NCBI GenBank assembly: GCA_017940385.1
Contig: JAGAYS010000042.1
Coordinates: 1-54,900, forward strand
Length of the DNA stretch: 54,900 bases
Source: Ruminobacter sp.
GTDB lineage: Bacteria; Pseudomonadota; Gammaproteobacteria; Enterobacterales; Succinivibrionaceae
Reading direction: 5' to 3'
Part shown: positions 1 through 9,000 of the stretch, one piece after another
Position numbering within the stretch: position 1 is the first letter of the stretch
How the letters are laid out: each line of letters opens with the position of its first letter
The notes under the pieces: model-generated
Seen by the model: the letters and a program-made list of their open reading frames with translations, nothing else
Database searches by the model: none
What the model was told of the DNA's origin: nothing
Position numbers and translations under genes: made by a program

Positions 1-24
1 TCTGCTACAGCCATAAAATCATCC

Positions 25-53
25 ATATAAACATATAATATATATGTTTATAT
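25..53. repeat. AT-rich perfect palindrome
   Basis: Two 13-base arms, ATATAAACATATA and its reverse complement, flank a 3-base centre. This could be an operator or a hairpin belonging to the gene left of the window. The simple AT composition makes chance or cruciform-prone sequence possible. Nothing else is recognisable in bases 1-198. Confidence 0.4.
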
Positions 54-198
54 TATACCGCAAAAAATTATGGAAGTCTTGTATTTTCTGCAACTTCCAT
101 TAAATTATTTTTCGTATATGTTTAAAACAACAAAGTTTCGGTAAAATGTCAGTAACGGTTTTTTTTATCATGAGGAAAAACCGCACGGTAAAAAATAG

Positions 199-263
199 TA
201 TAATGACACAGCCTCATGATTACGGGGGCCGGTTACGGGATGCTTATCCCCGGCATAATCATG
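199..263 (+). promoter_or_regulatory. Possible -10 box and 5'-terminal hairpin before the DUF4250 gene
   Basis: A consensus TATAAT lies at 199-204 with no good -35 partner. About 11 bases downstream, an inverted repeat begins: CATGATTA at 215-222 and TAATCATG at 256-263, with inner GGGG/CCCC pairing. If transcription starts near 211, the mRNA would begin with this stem-loop, about 40 bases before the coding start. It may be a stability or regulatory element. This is inference from base pairing only. Confidence 0.35.
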
Positions 264-303
264 TTCGGTTTTTAGATTCGACTTACATTGCGGCAGGTTA
301 TAT

Positions 304-495
304 ATGGCTTTTGAAAATTTATCAAAAATGGACCCTTACATTTTACTGTCAATGGTTAACATGAAGCTCCGTGATTTTGATGATCATGATCTGGACAGCT
401 TCTGTGCCACTTATGAAATCAACAGGGAAGAACTGGAAAAAAAGCTTAAGGATGCGGGCTTTGAATATGATCCGCAGACCAATCAGTTTAAATAG
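304..495 (+). CDS. DUF4250 domain small protein
   Basis: A 63-residue protein matching from memory the small DUF4250 family: an N-terminal segment with DPYILLSMVNMKLRD, then an acidic stretch and a helical C-terminus ending NQFK. The family's function is unknown; it is cytosolic, with no signal peptide or membrane segment. The start is supported by GCAGG about seven bases upstream of ATG at 304. An overlapping frame starting at 146 has no such support and is ignored. The gene stands alone, followed by about 120 bases without a gene. Confidence 0.75.
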   Translation: MAFENLSKMDPYILLSMVNMKLRDFDDHDLDSFCATYEINREELEKKLKDAGFEYDPQTNQFK

Positions 496-614
496 GGCTT
501 TTCCCCGCAGAACCGTATTTTAAATCCCCGGGGAAAGCCTGCCGGATTACGGTACCGCTTCCCGGAGTTGGGTTATTATCTCAGTCAAACTTAAAATTAC
601 CGCAGTATAAAAAC

Positions 615-1823
615 ATGCTTCTGATACATATTCTTCCTTACAACCGTGATAACTATCCGTGGTGCGTGGATATCGTTTCCGTCAATGCCGAATCATATGA
701 GGAGAAGGGCAGAAGCCGTATCGTGGTGACTCCTCCTGCAGGGATATGTCCGTCTCCCGCCTTTGCGGTATCCTTTGACTGTGACTGTATTGAGACTGTT
801 AAAAATCACGGACTGAAACCTTCAGAGGCGGCTCCGCTTCTTGCCGACATTTTGAAAAAGCACGAACAGGTGGTTTTTTCGAATGCCAAGTCATGTCAGA
901 TGTTCAGGGAACTTCTGGTGAGTCTCCAGATGACTGATGTTTTAAGAGATAAAACAGTTTCCTCATTTAAAAGCATACTGCATGCCGCAGTAACCCTAAA
1001 AAACATTTATTATCCGAAGGCCTGGTGCAACATCAAGAAGCTCTGTTCGGAGCTTGGCTTTGCGGAAAACAGGTACATAGGGTGCATGTACAGGGTATTT
1101 GCCGACCTCTATGGGAAAGCGCCGAAGCTTCTCAGCTACTTTGTGAAAAGGGATATGGTTCTCGGCACGGCTGAGTCCTCCGGCAGAATTGTACTGGGAA
1201 TCACCGAAGACGGCTTTCGTATAATCACCCCCGTAATGGTGACCCGGGACTATATTCTTGGAATGGACATATCAAAAGAAGTGAAGCCGTGCGTACTCCC
1301 GCTTAACGGCTCGGTGTGCTATACCGTAAGCTCGGCAATTAACGGTGCCGTGGCACAGGCTCTCAGTACCGATTTTGAGTCCATTAAAAAGAGATTTGCC
1401 GAGGCTCTGCCTTACTGCAATTCCGATTCGCCTGAGCATGAAAAACTTATGTCGGAACTCGGTGAGCTTCTTAAAAACGGCGATTCTGATGACACGTCAG
1501 CCGTAACCGACGAAAAACTCCGTTGTCTCACGGGGCTTATTCCTTCAGGAAGAGTGTTTCTCGGAGCCTCAGAGGTTTCAGCATACGTGGGAAAGGTGAC
1601 TGGACCGCTTCGTACGGCCATGCTTGATTATCTGTACCTTGAGGAGTATCCGTTCCCGCTTGGTTATGAGGAAGTATACAGGGATATAGTTTCCTCCAGA
1701 ATAAACGCTGCCAGAAATGCCATGGTATCGGAACTTGAATATGCCACCGCAGAGGCTGAAAAAAACGGCAGTAAGGAGAGCCTCAGCAGGCTTTCCAACC
1801 TGTACAGGTTTCTGTCGGAGTAG
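615..1823 (+). CDS. Exonuclease I (SbcB)-like protein lacking catalytic residues
   Basis: 402 residues. By eye it follows E. coli exonuclease I along most of its length. Residues ~35-100 match the segment with the 'P..LPQPGA..I' and 'ITPQEA' region. Residues ~155-180 (FADLYGKAPKLLSYFVKRD) match the 'KLVKTRQPRLFDYLF' region. Residues ~195-230 (ITPVMVTRDYILGMDIS) match the SH3-like domain. The last ~70 residues (Y....PFPLGYEE..R) match the C-terminal helical domain. The DEDD-family acids are not seen: the DYET motif is absent (the N-terminus reads LPYNRDNYPW), and the FDDE and HDA.AD motifs are replaced. It is shorter than SbcB (~475 aa). The ribosome site is weak. It may bind single-stranded DNA without cutting it. 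Homology is moderately sure; function is inference. Confidence 0.6.
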   Translation: MLLIHILPYNRDNYPWCVDIVSVNAESYEEKGRSRIVVTPPAGICPSPAFAVSFDCDCIETVKNHGLKPSEAAPLLADILKKHEQVVFSNAKSCQMFRELLVSLQMTDVLRDKTVSSFKSILHAAVTLKNIYYPKAWCNIKKLCSELGFAENRYIGCMYRVFADLYGKAPKLLSYFVKRDMVLGTAESSGRIVLGITEDGFRIITPVMVTRDYILGMDISKEVKPCVLPLNGSVCYTVSSAINGAVAQALSTDFESIKKRFAEALPYCNSDSPEHEKLMSELGELLKNGDSDDTSAVTDEKLRCLTGLIPSGRVFLGASEVSAYVGKVTGPLRTAMLDYLYLEEYPFPLGYEEVYRDIVSSRINAARNAMVSELEYATAEAEKNGSKESLSRLSNLYRFLSE

Positions 1824-1851
1824 AACCTAAGCCTGCAGGCGTGTAACCGCT

Positions 1852-1874
1852 ACGGAGAATGTTATTCCGTTTTC
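1852..1874 (+). terminator. Weak terminator candidate after the ExoI-like gene
   Basis: ACGGA at 1852-1856 pairs with TCCGT at 1866-1870 across a nine-base loop, followed by a short T run. It lies between the converging ExoI-like gene and the PAAR gene. The stem is short, so this is tentative. Confidence 0.3.
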
Positions 1875-1913
1875 CGTAACGTTTATATCCATGAGACGGC
1901 AGTCTGCCTGAGA

Positions 1914-2204
1914 TTATACAATTCTGTTGATGTTAGGACATACCGCAACAGCGGTGACGACCGGAATGCCTGTAACGGGATTTACTCCGGTTACCACAGA
2001 ACCTATGTTAGCTACCGGACGTCCTGCCCGCAGTCTCGTAACAGCGGTGGTTGCTGAAATTACTCCCACGCATACGGCTCCGGCAACTGCATCGCCGATG
2101 CATGCGGCAGGCAGTCCCTTGACCAGCCTTATGGGAGCTCCCGGGCCTGCAATGACGTCACCGGTGGCTGTAAGGTTGGCAATTGTTGCTATCGGGGTTG
2201 GCAT
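1914..2204 (-). CDS. PAAR-like T6SS spike-tip protein
   Basis: A 96-residue protein rich in Gly, Val and Ala, with the repeated beta pattern of PAAR proteins (IATIANLTATGDVI, GLPAACIGD, GRPVANIGS). PAAR proteins form a cone capping the VgrG trimer and carry effectors. The start has a perfect AAGGAGGTG site seven bases upstream. It is the last gene of the long T6SS operon, behind vgrG and the small frameshifted gene. Oddly, it contains no histidine. Structurally known PAAR tips bind zinc with three His and one Cys; here only three Cys are present (AACIG, AVCVG, AVCPN). It could use another ligand set or fold without metal. No extra effector domain is attached. Confidence 0.75.
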   Translation of the reverse strand: MPTPIATIANLTATGDVIAGPGAPIRLVKGLPAACIGDAVAGAVCVGVISATTAVTRLRAGRPVANIGSVVTGVNPVTGIPVVTAVAVCPNINRIV

Positions 2205-2227
2205 AATTCACCTCCTTGACGTTGCGG

Positions 2228-2616
2228 CTATTCAATATTCAGGGCTTTGGTATCGGTATTCAGGGCACCGGCCTGGGTACCTACGGCTTTGGCATCGGCA
2301 TCAAGAGCATTGGCATTTGCAGTTGAGGCGTTACCTTCGGTTTCTGATGCCTTCACAGCACCTTTTTGTGCCTCAACTCATCTTTGGCAAGACTTTCCTC
2401 GGTTTTGCTGGCTGAGGTATTGTTTTCGTGAATGGTGGTCTTGCCATCATCTGCACACAGGTGTTTGCTGCCGGTAATATTATCATTTTTGTAGTTGGTT
2501 GATGACGCGGCACACAGTGCCATGATGCCGATGTCAATACTTAGATTTAAAGCTGAAACTGCAACCGCTTCGGCAATGGCTGTGCCGAGCTTAAGACTGA
2601 GTTCATCGGTATTCAT
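2228..2616 (-). CDS. Small T6SS-cluster protein with apparent -1 frameshift
   Basis: The zero frame from ATG at 2616 (GAGGT ribosome site upstream) encodes 87 residues and stops at 2353-2355. A second open frame, -1 relative to it, continues past this stop with a protein-like Ala/Asn/Asp-rich sequence (…EGNASTANANALDADAK…LNIE). It ends at 2228, just 23 bases before the PAAR start. Joining the frames at C-AAA-AAG (2362-2368) gives 129 residues. Either a programmed -1 shift at this A-rich run or a one-base deletion (for example in GATGAG(G)TTGAG) would explain it. The N-terminal ~35 residues are hydrophobic and helix-like. The gene sits between vgrG and the PAAR gene, where adaptors, chaperones or cargo are often found. 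No family is recognised. Confidence 0.5.
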
Positions 2617-2734
2617 TTTGGGTACCTCATTTTTAGATGTTTGACCGCAGGTATTCAGATTAGGGAATTTACCATTTTGTTCATCGGCTTTATTATCATA
2701 ATTCTGTTATTGATTTTTATTTTAAATAATTATA

Positions 2735-5700
2735 TTAATCGTCTTGATCATCAATTTCCAAATCTTCCTCCTTTATCTTTTGATCTATCACTTGTGTTTG
2801 GGTTAAATCCGACACAGGTGAATTTGATTCTTGAGAAATCTGCGACGTGTTCGTTGTTGTTTTGGCTCCAAATGCTATATTTGTAGCTGAGAGTTCCATT
2901 GAGGAAGCAGATTTCATTGATTTCAGATTATCTGCTGCAAGCGGAGTATAGGATGCCAGAGAGGTAACCATTCGCGCACTGCTGCTAACCATTAAATAGA
3001 TATCATGAGGGCTTATGTAGTTGTTTTCCTTTGTACGCTTGCAAAATGAAATGTCATTATCATTTTCGGCAAGGATTATGTTGGTAACAAGATTCTCAAT
3101 CATATCCGCTGCGTCAAGAGCCAGACCAATGCCTGCTATCACAGCATTATAGGCACTTCTTGTTTTACAGTATCTGTTCGTGTCTTGATTGTAAAGGATT
3201 ATGGTTGCAATTATGTCAGCAATGATTGAAGTAATGCTGTTGGCTGCTTTTACACAGCTGGAGCTTACCATCCATCCTTCGGAGTTCGAATCCGTCCAGC
3301 CGGAGCTGAAAGCACCATTAAGCACCTTTGCTCCCAATCCGGCGGCTGTTTTCAGAACGGCAGGTGCAGTCAGAGTAGCTGATTTAAGGCGAACGCCGTT
3401 GGAAGTGACCTGTCCGTATTTAGTACTGAAGCCTCCGCCAAATGAATCGGAAATGGCAGAGCTTGTCAGGGAATTGGCCTTGAACTGGAAACCGCTAACG
3501 GTGACACCGGTTGTCGGACTCAGTGACACGGATGCATCCCAAGGTGAGAATTTGTTGGTAAAGTACGCAACCGCCATCTGGATGGTGTTGCCGTTAATAT
3601 TAAGCTTTGAATTGCCTACCTGAAGTGTTATTGACTTATCAGCCGTCAGAATAAGATTGTTCTGAGCTTTAACCGTAACATTGTTTGACAACACGGAAGT
3701 GTCAGCATCAGCATATATTTCATGTCCTTTTGCATATATTCTGCTGCATCCTGTGGTAAACAGAATACTGCCACAAGGAACAAGAGCTTTCTGCAGAGCT
3801 AAATCCATTTGTTTATCTTTAAGCTGACTTTCTGTAAGCTGATCGTCCTTATATTCGCTTATGCTGGTATCGTTCTTGATTATTTTTTTTAATGCAGATG
3901 ATATCACTGCATCAGTCTTTATTGCATCTATCAGATCATCTACGTAGCTATCCTGAGATGTGTACAGATCCTTAAGTTTCTGTATGTCATCGTCTGTTGA
4001 TGTCTGACTGCCACTCCTGGCTGCCTTGAGGTCACCGTCAAGTTTGTTTTTGGCATCTATAATGTTCTTAAGATTGGTCTCAAGATTACTTTTATGTGAT
4101 GACGTATAGGTATCTATGATTTTCTGGGAACTGAATTTTGTTCCGACAATATTCATGAAAGAAGTAATTTTACCTGTATTAACCATGTGTTTAATAAGGT
4201 TTTTTGTCGAACTTAATTGTGTGAAATCCAAAATATTGTCATCGGAATCCCTGTTCCCATTGTTTATTGTTTTAGTGAGATTGCTCGCACAGAGATGTCT
4301 GCTGTATATAAGTTCATTTCTCATGGAACTGTCAAATACGGGCAGAGCTTCCGTTGCCGGCAGGTATCCCTGAAAATAATAACTGCCGTTAACTAAAATA
4401 AGCAGAACTTTCTGACCGATTCTTGGGAAATTCCCCAGAGAATCATCACCGGATGATGTGCTTACATATGTTGCGGTTACTGTTTGGTTTGCATCGTTAA
4501 GTAAAGCGTAGAATGATGACGGGAATGCCGTATTGTCATCAGATGACGGCTGAATGGTTCCGATTGACGTTACGGCACCATCCTTATCGCATACGGTGGC
4601 AATGAATACTGAAGGTACGGATGAACTGCCGCTTTCTCTGACCGTATTATTAGTGCCTGCAAGCACTGTTGACGGGGCGTTCACCGTCACCGTGTCTTTT
4701 TCTGCTGAGTCTGCGTCATCGGCATTTATGCCTCCAAGCGTACAGAGCGGCGCAAGAGTACTTTCTTCGTTTTCCGGTTTCGGAATTGCTACGGCAGTAA
4801 GATCAAGCTCATGTTCTTTTGTCTCGAACCCTACGGCCTGTTTAAATGCTGCGGGGTAATCCAGATTGAAACCAAAATGCGAGCGGATTACCAGATAGCT
4901 TTCGCCATCGATTTCAAGAATCTGACCTGCTGCCACGGCAAAATCGTGTGATGTAATACGGATTCTGTCAGATGAGACGTTGCTGAGGGCTGCCTGGGAT
5001 TCACTGATATAGTCTGACATTGATTTTTTCAGTGGGGCAGCCAGACCTTTGACATGGTCAAAACCTTCATGCTGAATCTGGTATTCTGAATTTATAATAC
5101 TGTCTGCACGCAGGGTGGTGGCACTGTTCTCACCGGTATAAATGCTTCCCTTACCGATGTATCCCGAGCTTATCATCCTTTCAAGGTATACAGGCTCCGC
5201 ATCAAAGCTTTCAGCATTGCCGCGACCGACCGCACAGACGATTGTTTCCTTGTTAACCAGGGTACTGTTTCCTGTCAGCTGTTTGGCGTGACCTGTTTTC
5301 CAACCTCTGGAGAACACAACCTTTACTGAAGATTTTGATGAGTCGTCTTCAGCAGGAGTGAGTTCGAATACATAGTTAAAACCGAAATTTCGGCAGATTC
5401 TGTTGATAAAGCTCAGATCACTTTCATTGTTCTGCTGCAGAATGTATCCGTTTTCTGGAATGCGGTCAAACATGGATGAGCTGATTTCGCAGTTCTGCTG
5501 ATAGGACGCAAAAATTTCACTGATGACATCGGTAGGGGTACTGTCGCTGCTGAACCTGCGGGTGCGACGGTTAAGTCCCATCAGTACCATTTCCGGTTCT
5601 ATTGTGAGTTCATAACAGTAACAGTCATCTCCTGAAACTGTACTGCCCAGACTTGACACAAGTCCAAGTGACCTGTATGACGTTATTATTCCCTGAAACC

Positions 5701-5929
5701 TGCGGCCACGACTAATTGAGCCGGCAGTGTTGTACTGAAGCAGGGTAATTTCAGTCTTAACGTTGAGACAGCCGTTCAGACTGTTTCGTTTGAGAGCGTC
5801 TTTGGAAAACAGTGTTACCACTGCCCTGAAGGGAACACTGATGCCTTCACTCAGTATGCATTTGTATGGAGTGACATTCTTAAAATCGCGTTTGCCGATA
5901 AAAGAGATGTTAATTTCTTTTTTCAACAT
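2735..5929 (-). CDS. vgrG: VgrG-like T6SS spike protein with insert and C-terminal extension
   Basis: 1064 residues. Residues 1-~370 look like the gp27-like hub (GRRFQGIITSY, FINRICRNFGFNYVFEL). Residues ~443-525 form the OB-like domain (FPRIGQKVLLILVNGSYYFQGYLP). Residues ~560-715 are charged and helical, an unusual insert between the OB domain and the needle. Residues ~718-860 resume the beta-helix needle (repeats around NNVTVKAQNNLILTADKSIT). Residues ~890-1000 are hydrophobic and helix-rich (SIIADIIATIIL, AVIAGIGLALDAADMI), followed by a polar tail. Typical VgrG needles end near 600-700 residues, so the C-terminus may be a fused effector or a cargo-binding region. It follows tssM in the operon. 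The C-terminal domain has no family recognised by eye. Confidence 0.85.
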   Translation of the reverse strand: MLKKEINISFIGKRDFKNVTPYKCILSEGISVPFRAVVTLFSKDALKRNSLNGCLNVKTEITLLQYNTAGSISRGRRFQGIITSYRSLGLVSSLGSTVSGDDCYCYELTIEPEMVLMGLNRRTRRFSSDSTPTDVISEIFASYQQNCEISSSMFDRIPENGYILQQNNESDLSFINRICRNFGFNYVFELTPAEDDSSKSSVKVVFSRGWKTGHAKQLTGNSTLVNKETIVCAVGRGNAESFDAEPVYLERMISSGYIGKGSIYTGENSATTLRADSIINSEYQIQHEGFDHVKGLAAPLKKSMSDYISESQAALSNVSSDRIRITSHDFAVAAGQILEIDGESYLVIRSHFGFNLDYPAAFKQAVGFETKEHELDLTAVAIPKPENEESTLAPLCTLGGINADDADSAEKDTVTVNAPSTVLAGTNNTVRESGSSSVPSVFIATVCDKDGAVTSIGTIQPSSDDNTAFPSSFYALLNDANQTVTATYVSTSSGDDSLGNFPRIGQKVLLILVNGSYYFQGYLPATEALPVFDSSMRNELIYSRHLCASNLTKTINNGNRDSDDNILDFTQLSSTKNLIKHMVNTGKITSFMNIVGTKFSSQKIIDTYTSSHKSNLETNLKNIIDAKNKLDGDLKAARSGSQTSTDDDIQKLKDLYTSQDSYVDDLIDAIKTDAVISSALKKIIKNDTSISEYKDDQLTESQLKDKQMDLALQKALVPCGSILFTTGCSRIYAKGHEIYADADTSVLSNNVTVKAQNNLILTADKSITLQVGNSKLNINGNTIQMAVAYFTNKFSPWDASVSLSPTTGVTVSGFQFKANSLTSSAISDSFGGGFSTKYGQVTSNGVRLKSATLTAPAVLKTAAGLGAKVLNGAFSSGWTDSNSEGWMVSSSCVKAANSITSIIADIIATIILYNQDTNRYCKTRSAYNAVIAGIGLALDAADMIENLVTNIILAENDNDISFCKRTKENNYISPHDIYLMVSSSARMVTSLASYTPLAADNLKSMKSASSMELSATNIAFGAKTTTNTSQISQESNSPVSDLTQTQVIDQKIKEEDLEIDDQDD

Positions 5930-6011
5930 AAGTTCATTCTCTCAAATAAATTGTCACGGTCTGCCAGTCTGAGGTCATATGAGCGGTAGGGCTTGAAGAG
6001 CTCCTTCGTTA

Positions 6012-9000
6012 TCAGTAGGCTGACAGTGCCGGCCAGTTTTCAACTGACGGCCATTTTTCCGGGGCCAGCATCTTCTGTCCGAAGTAGACCTTTAGGAACA
6101 GAATTCCCTTGTCTCCTTCTGATGATAACACGTTAACGGGTACGTAAGATGCGTTGTTCTTATCATTATTTAAATGAATCAGGTGTTCATCCAGATAAAG
6201 TTTTAACGGCGCGTATCTTCCGCTGATTGCCACTTTGGCTCCGGCCTTGCTGTCATCGGAATATCTGTAGAAGTCAAGTTCCAGACTGTCAATGTCCACG
6301 GTATCTTCATAGATGACCTTGTCCTCATCATTGACAAAGGTGCTGAAACGCTTTTTAGCGGCCTTTCCGGCTCTGATGTCCACGTATCTGAAGCGCAGCA
6401 TGGCATTGGAGTAGTCCTTTCCGTACAGCTTCTCTATAAGCGCGTTCTGGGTTCTGACGTTCGGAATTGCAATCTTGGCAATTACCGGATTATCAGTGGA
6501 GCCGAACGTCTTTAAGATGAAGTCAACGTTGCTGACCCACTCGGATATGTCACTGCGGCCAGCCTTGAGACCGTTCAGAAGAGGTTCCTGAATTGAGCTT
6601 ACACCCTCATCAGAACTTTCCTCAGCCTGTGGATTCTGTGAAGCTGCGGTTTCGTTTTTGCCGGTATCGTTACCTGCGGCCTTCTTCTGTCCGATGCCGA
6701 AGCTCAGCAGCTGCTTTCTGAGTTTCTGCATGTCTTCAGGAACAATGACCTGTCCGCTGGTGTTGCCGTTACGCAGTACAGGGAAATAGTAGAGCCTGTT
6801 CTGGAATTCGGTAAGAGACGCGGCAACGGAATAGTTTGCTTCGGATTTAAGCAGACGGATGCCGAGTCTTACGTAGGAGTCCCACCACGGCAGTGTGTTC
6901 TGGGACTTGCCCTGGGCCATAACCAGTGTAAAGTCGTTACGTACTTTCTTTTTATCCAGAGAGTTGACGTAACGGTTGGCACTGAGTACATCGTCCGGGA
7001 GCAGTGTCCAGGCGTTCAGAATGTTCGTGCAGGCCTGATTGTAGTTAAGATCCATGAGTTTTCTTCTGGAATCAATGACCTTAAGGGCATTGTTTCTGCT
7101 GCCCTGACCGTTGGCTGAAAGCACGGAATCATGAATCTGGGACAACACTTCGTATGACATGTTGTAGACATCACGGAGCTGCGCATTGATTTCATATGCC
7201 CGACTTTCTTTTGTGAAGTCGTGGAAGGTTGAGTAATCATAGAACACCGGTCTTATGCTGTCTCCGAATGCGGCCCAATAGTTAACGTAGGCATCGGAGT
7301 AAAGCATGACGCTTTTTCTTATCCTGCTGATGCGCTTGTCATTCTCGACATATTGAGAGAAGAGTTTTGAAGACTTGTTTTCGATCCTGTTCTTATCGTC
7401 CTTCTGCTGAGCTTTTGCTTTTACCCGGCTGTCAAACTGCAGGAGATAGGCAATGGGATTTATGAATGATTCTACTGCCTTCGGTGCATACTGTTCATCC
7501 AGTTCAAAATATCCCAGAGCCCTTCTTGCTGATTCGAAGTTAACCATCCCGTTAAACAGGCCGTCTTCATCGTCTGCGGCATCATTCATGCTCATGGCAA
7601 GATCTGCAACCTTTCTTGTAAGACTGCTGTCGTCAGGATAATGCTTCAGGAGATTTTTAGACAGCTGAACCTTTGAAACAAACTCTGCGTATTCGAGATA
7701 CATCTGGGCAGCGTTAACCAGATCCTTGGCATTTTCCAGATTCTTGTGGCTTTCCATGAAGTTCTTAAGATTTCTGTTCTTTAATGCAAAGACGCTTTCC
7801 AGCTTTTTAAACTGACTTTCAAAGTATTCCGGATCCTTTACCTCAAGCGGAAGCTCGTCTTCCGTGGTGTAGACCAGTTTAAGAATATCGGCCAGAACGC
7901 GATATCCGTATTTTTCTTCCTGATTTCCGAATTTGATTTTGTCGTAGACGCGACTGTTGATTATTGATGAAAGGCGTTTTTTAGTCTGTTCATAATCACG
8001 GGTGATGTTGTCGGCGGCAACATTCTGCAGATGCAGAACCTTGCTGGTGTCAGAGTAGTCTGAATCAAAATATCTCTTTCTTTCCGTGTTGTTCTGGATG
8101 TAGTCAGTAAATTCCTTAAAATCATCATTCACTATATTCTTATAGTCCAGATAGCTTTTTTCAAATAAAGCGGATCTCTGGAGATCAAGTGTTTTACCGG
8201 CTTCTGCTTTATCTTTGCTGTCTTTCTTTGCTACCACTGGGGTTGAGAAAGTGCTGAGAAACTCGGCATAGTTTCTGTCAAGATAATCAGCCCTGTTGAT
8301 GGTGTAGTAGATTTCACGGTGGAGCTTCATGTATTCCTCAATTGACTGATCCAGATCCCTGTTGGAGATGTCGGAGGTGAAACTGATGAACTTTTCTGCC
8401 GTGTGCTTTATTTCATTACCGTTCTTGATAAGGATTTTAAAGGTCTGATAATCAGACTCAGGGTAGGCGTTTCCCTCAATGATCTGTTTTATGAGATTGC
8501 GGATTCCCTGATTGATGCTTGGGTAGTATTCCTTGTAGAGAAGTATCTGTCTGATTACGCTGGCGGAGTAGTTTTCGTTTCCTCCGGTAATGTCGCTGAG
8601 TTCTTTGGCAACCTTTGATGATACGTCAGGGTACATGTAGTCAACAATTGACTGCAGACTCTTTCTGATGGTGCGGGAATTTCTTCCGGAGAGAATTCCG
8701 GGATCACCACCGACCTGTGAAAGCTTCATGAATGCCAGCAGTGCATCAGCCCTGGCTTCAGTGTAGTAAGAGTCGTTGTTTTTCAGATTGTAGGTAAAAG
8801 AGGTTGCTGCCGGGAAAAATATCATGTCCGCGGCCATTTGGTTGTAAATGGTCTGACGTTCCTGATGGTACAGATTGTTGTAGTCATAAAAAAGGTAATT
8901 GGTCGGGGCGTAGATCATCGGCAGAGGCCTGTCCGCGAGGAGCGTCAGTTTTGAATTTGTGAAGAAATTAAATCTGGTTACGCCCGGAATGTTTTCCATA

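Noticed and set aside
1927-2477. Plus-strand frames over the PAAR and small-gene region
   Set aside because: They mirror the minus-strand genes, and the minus strand has the ribosome sites and recognised families.
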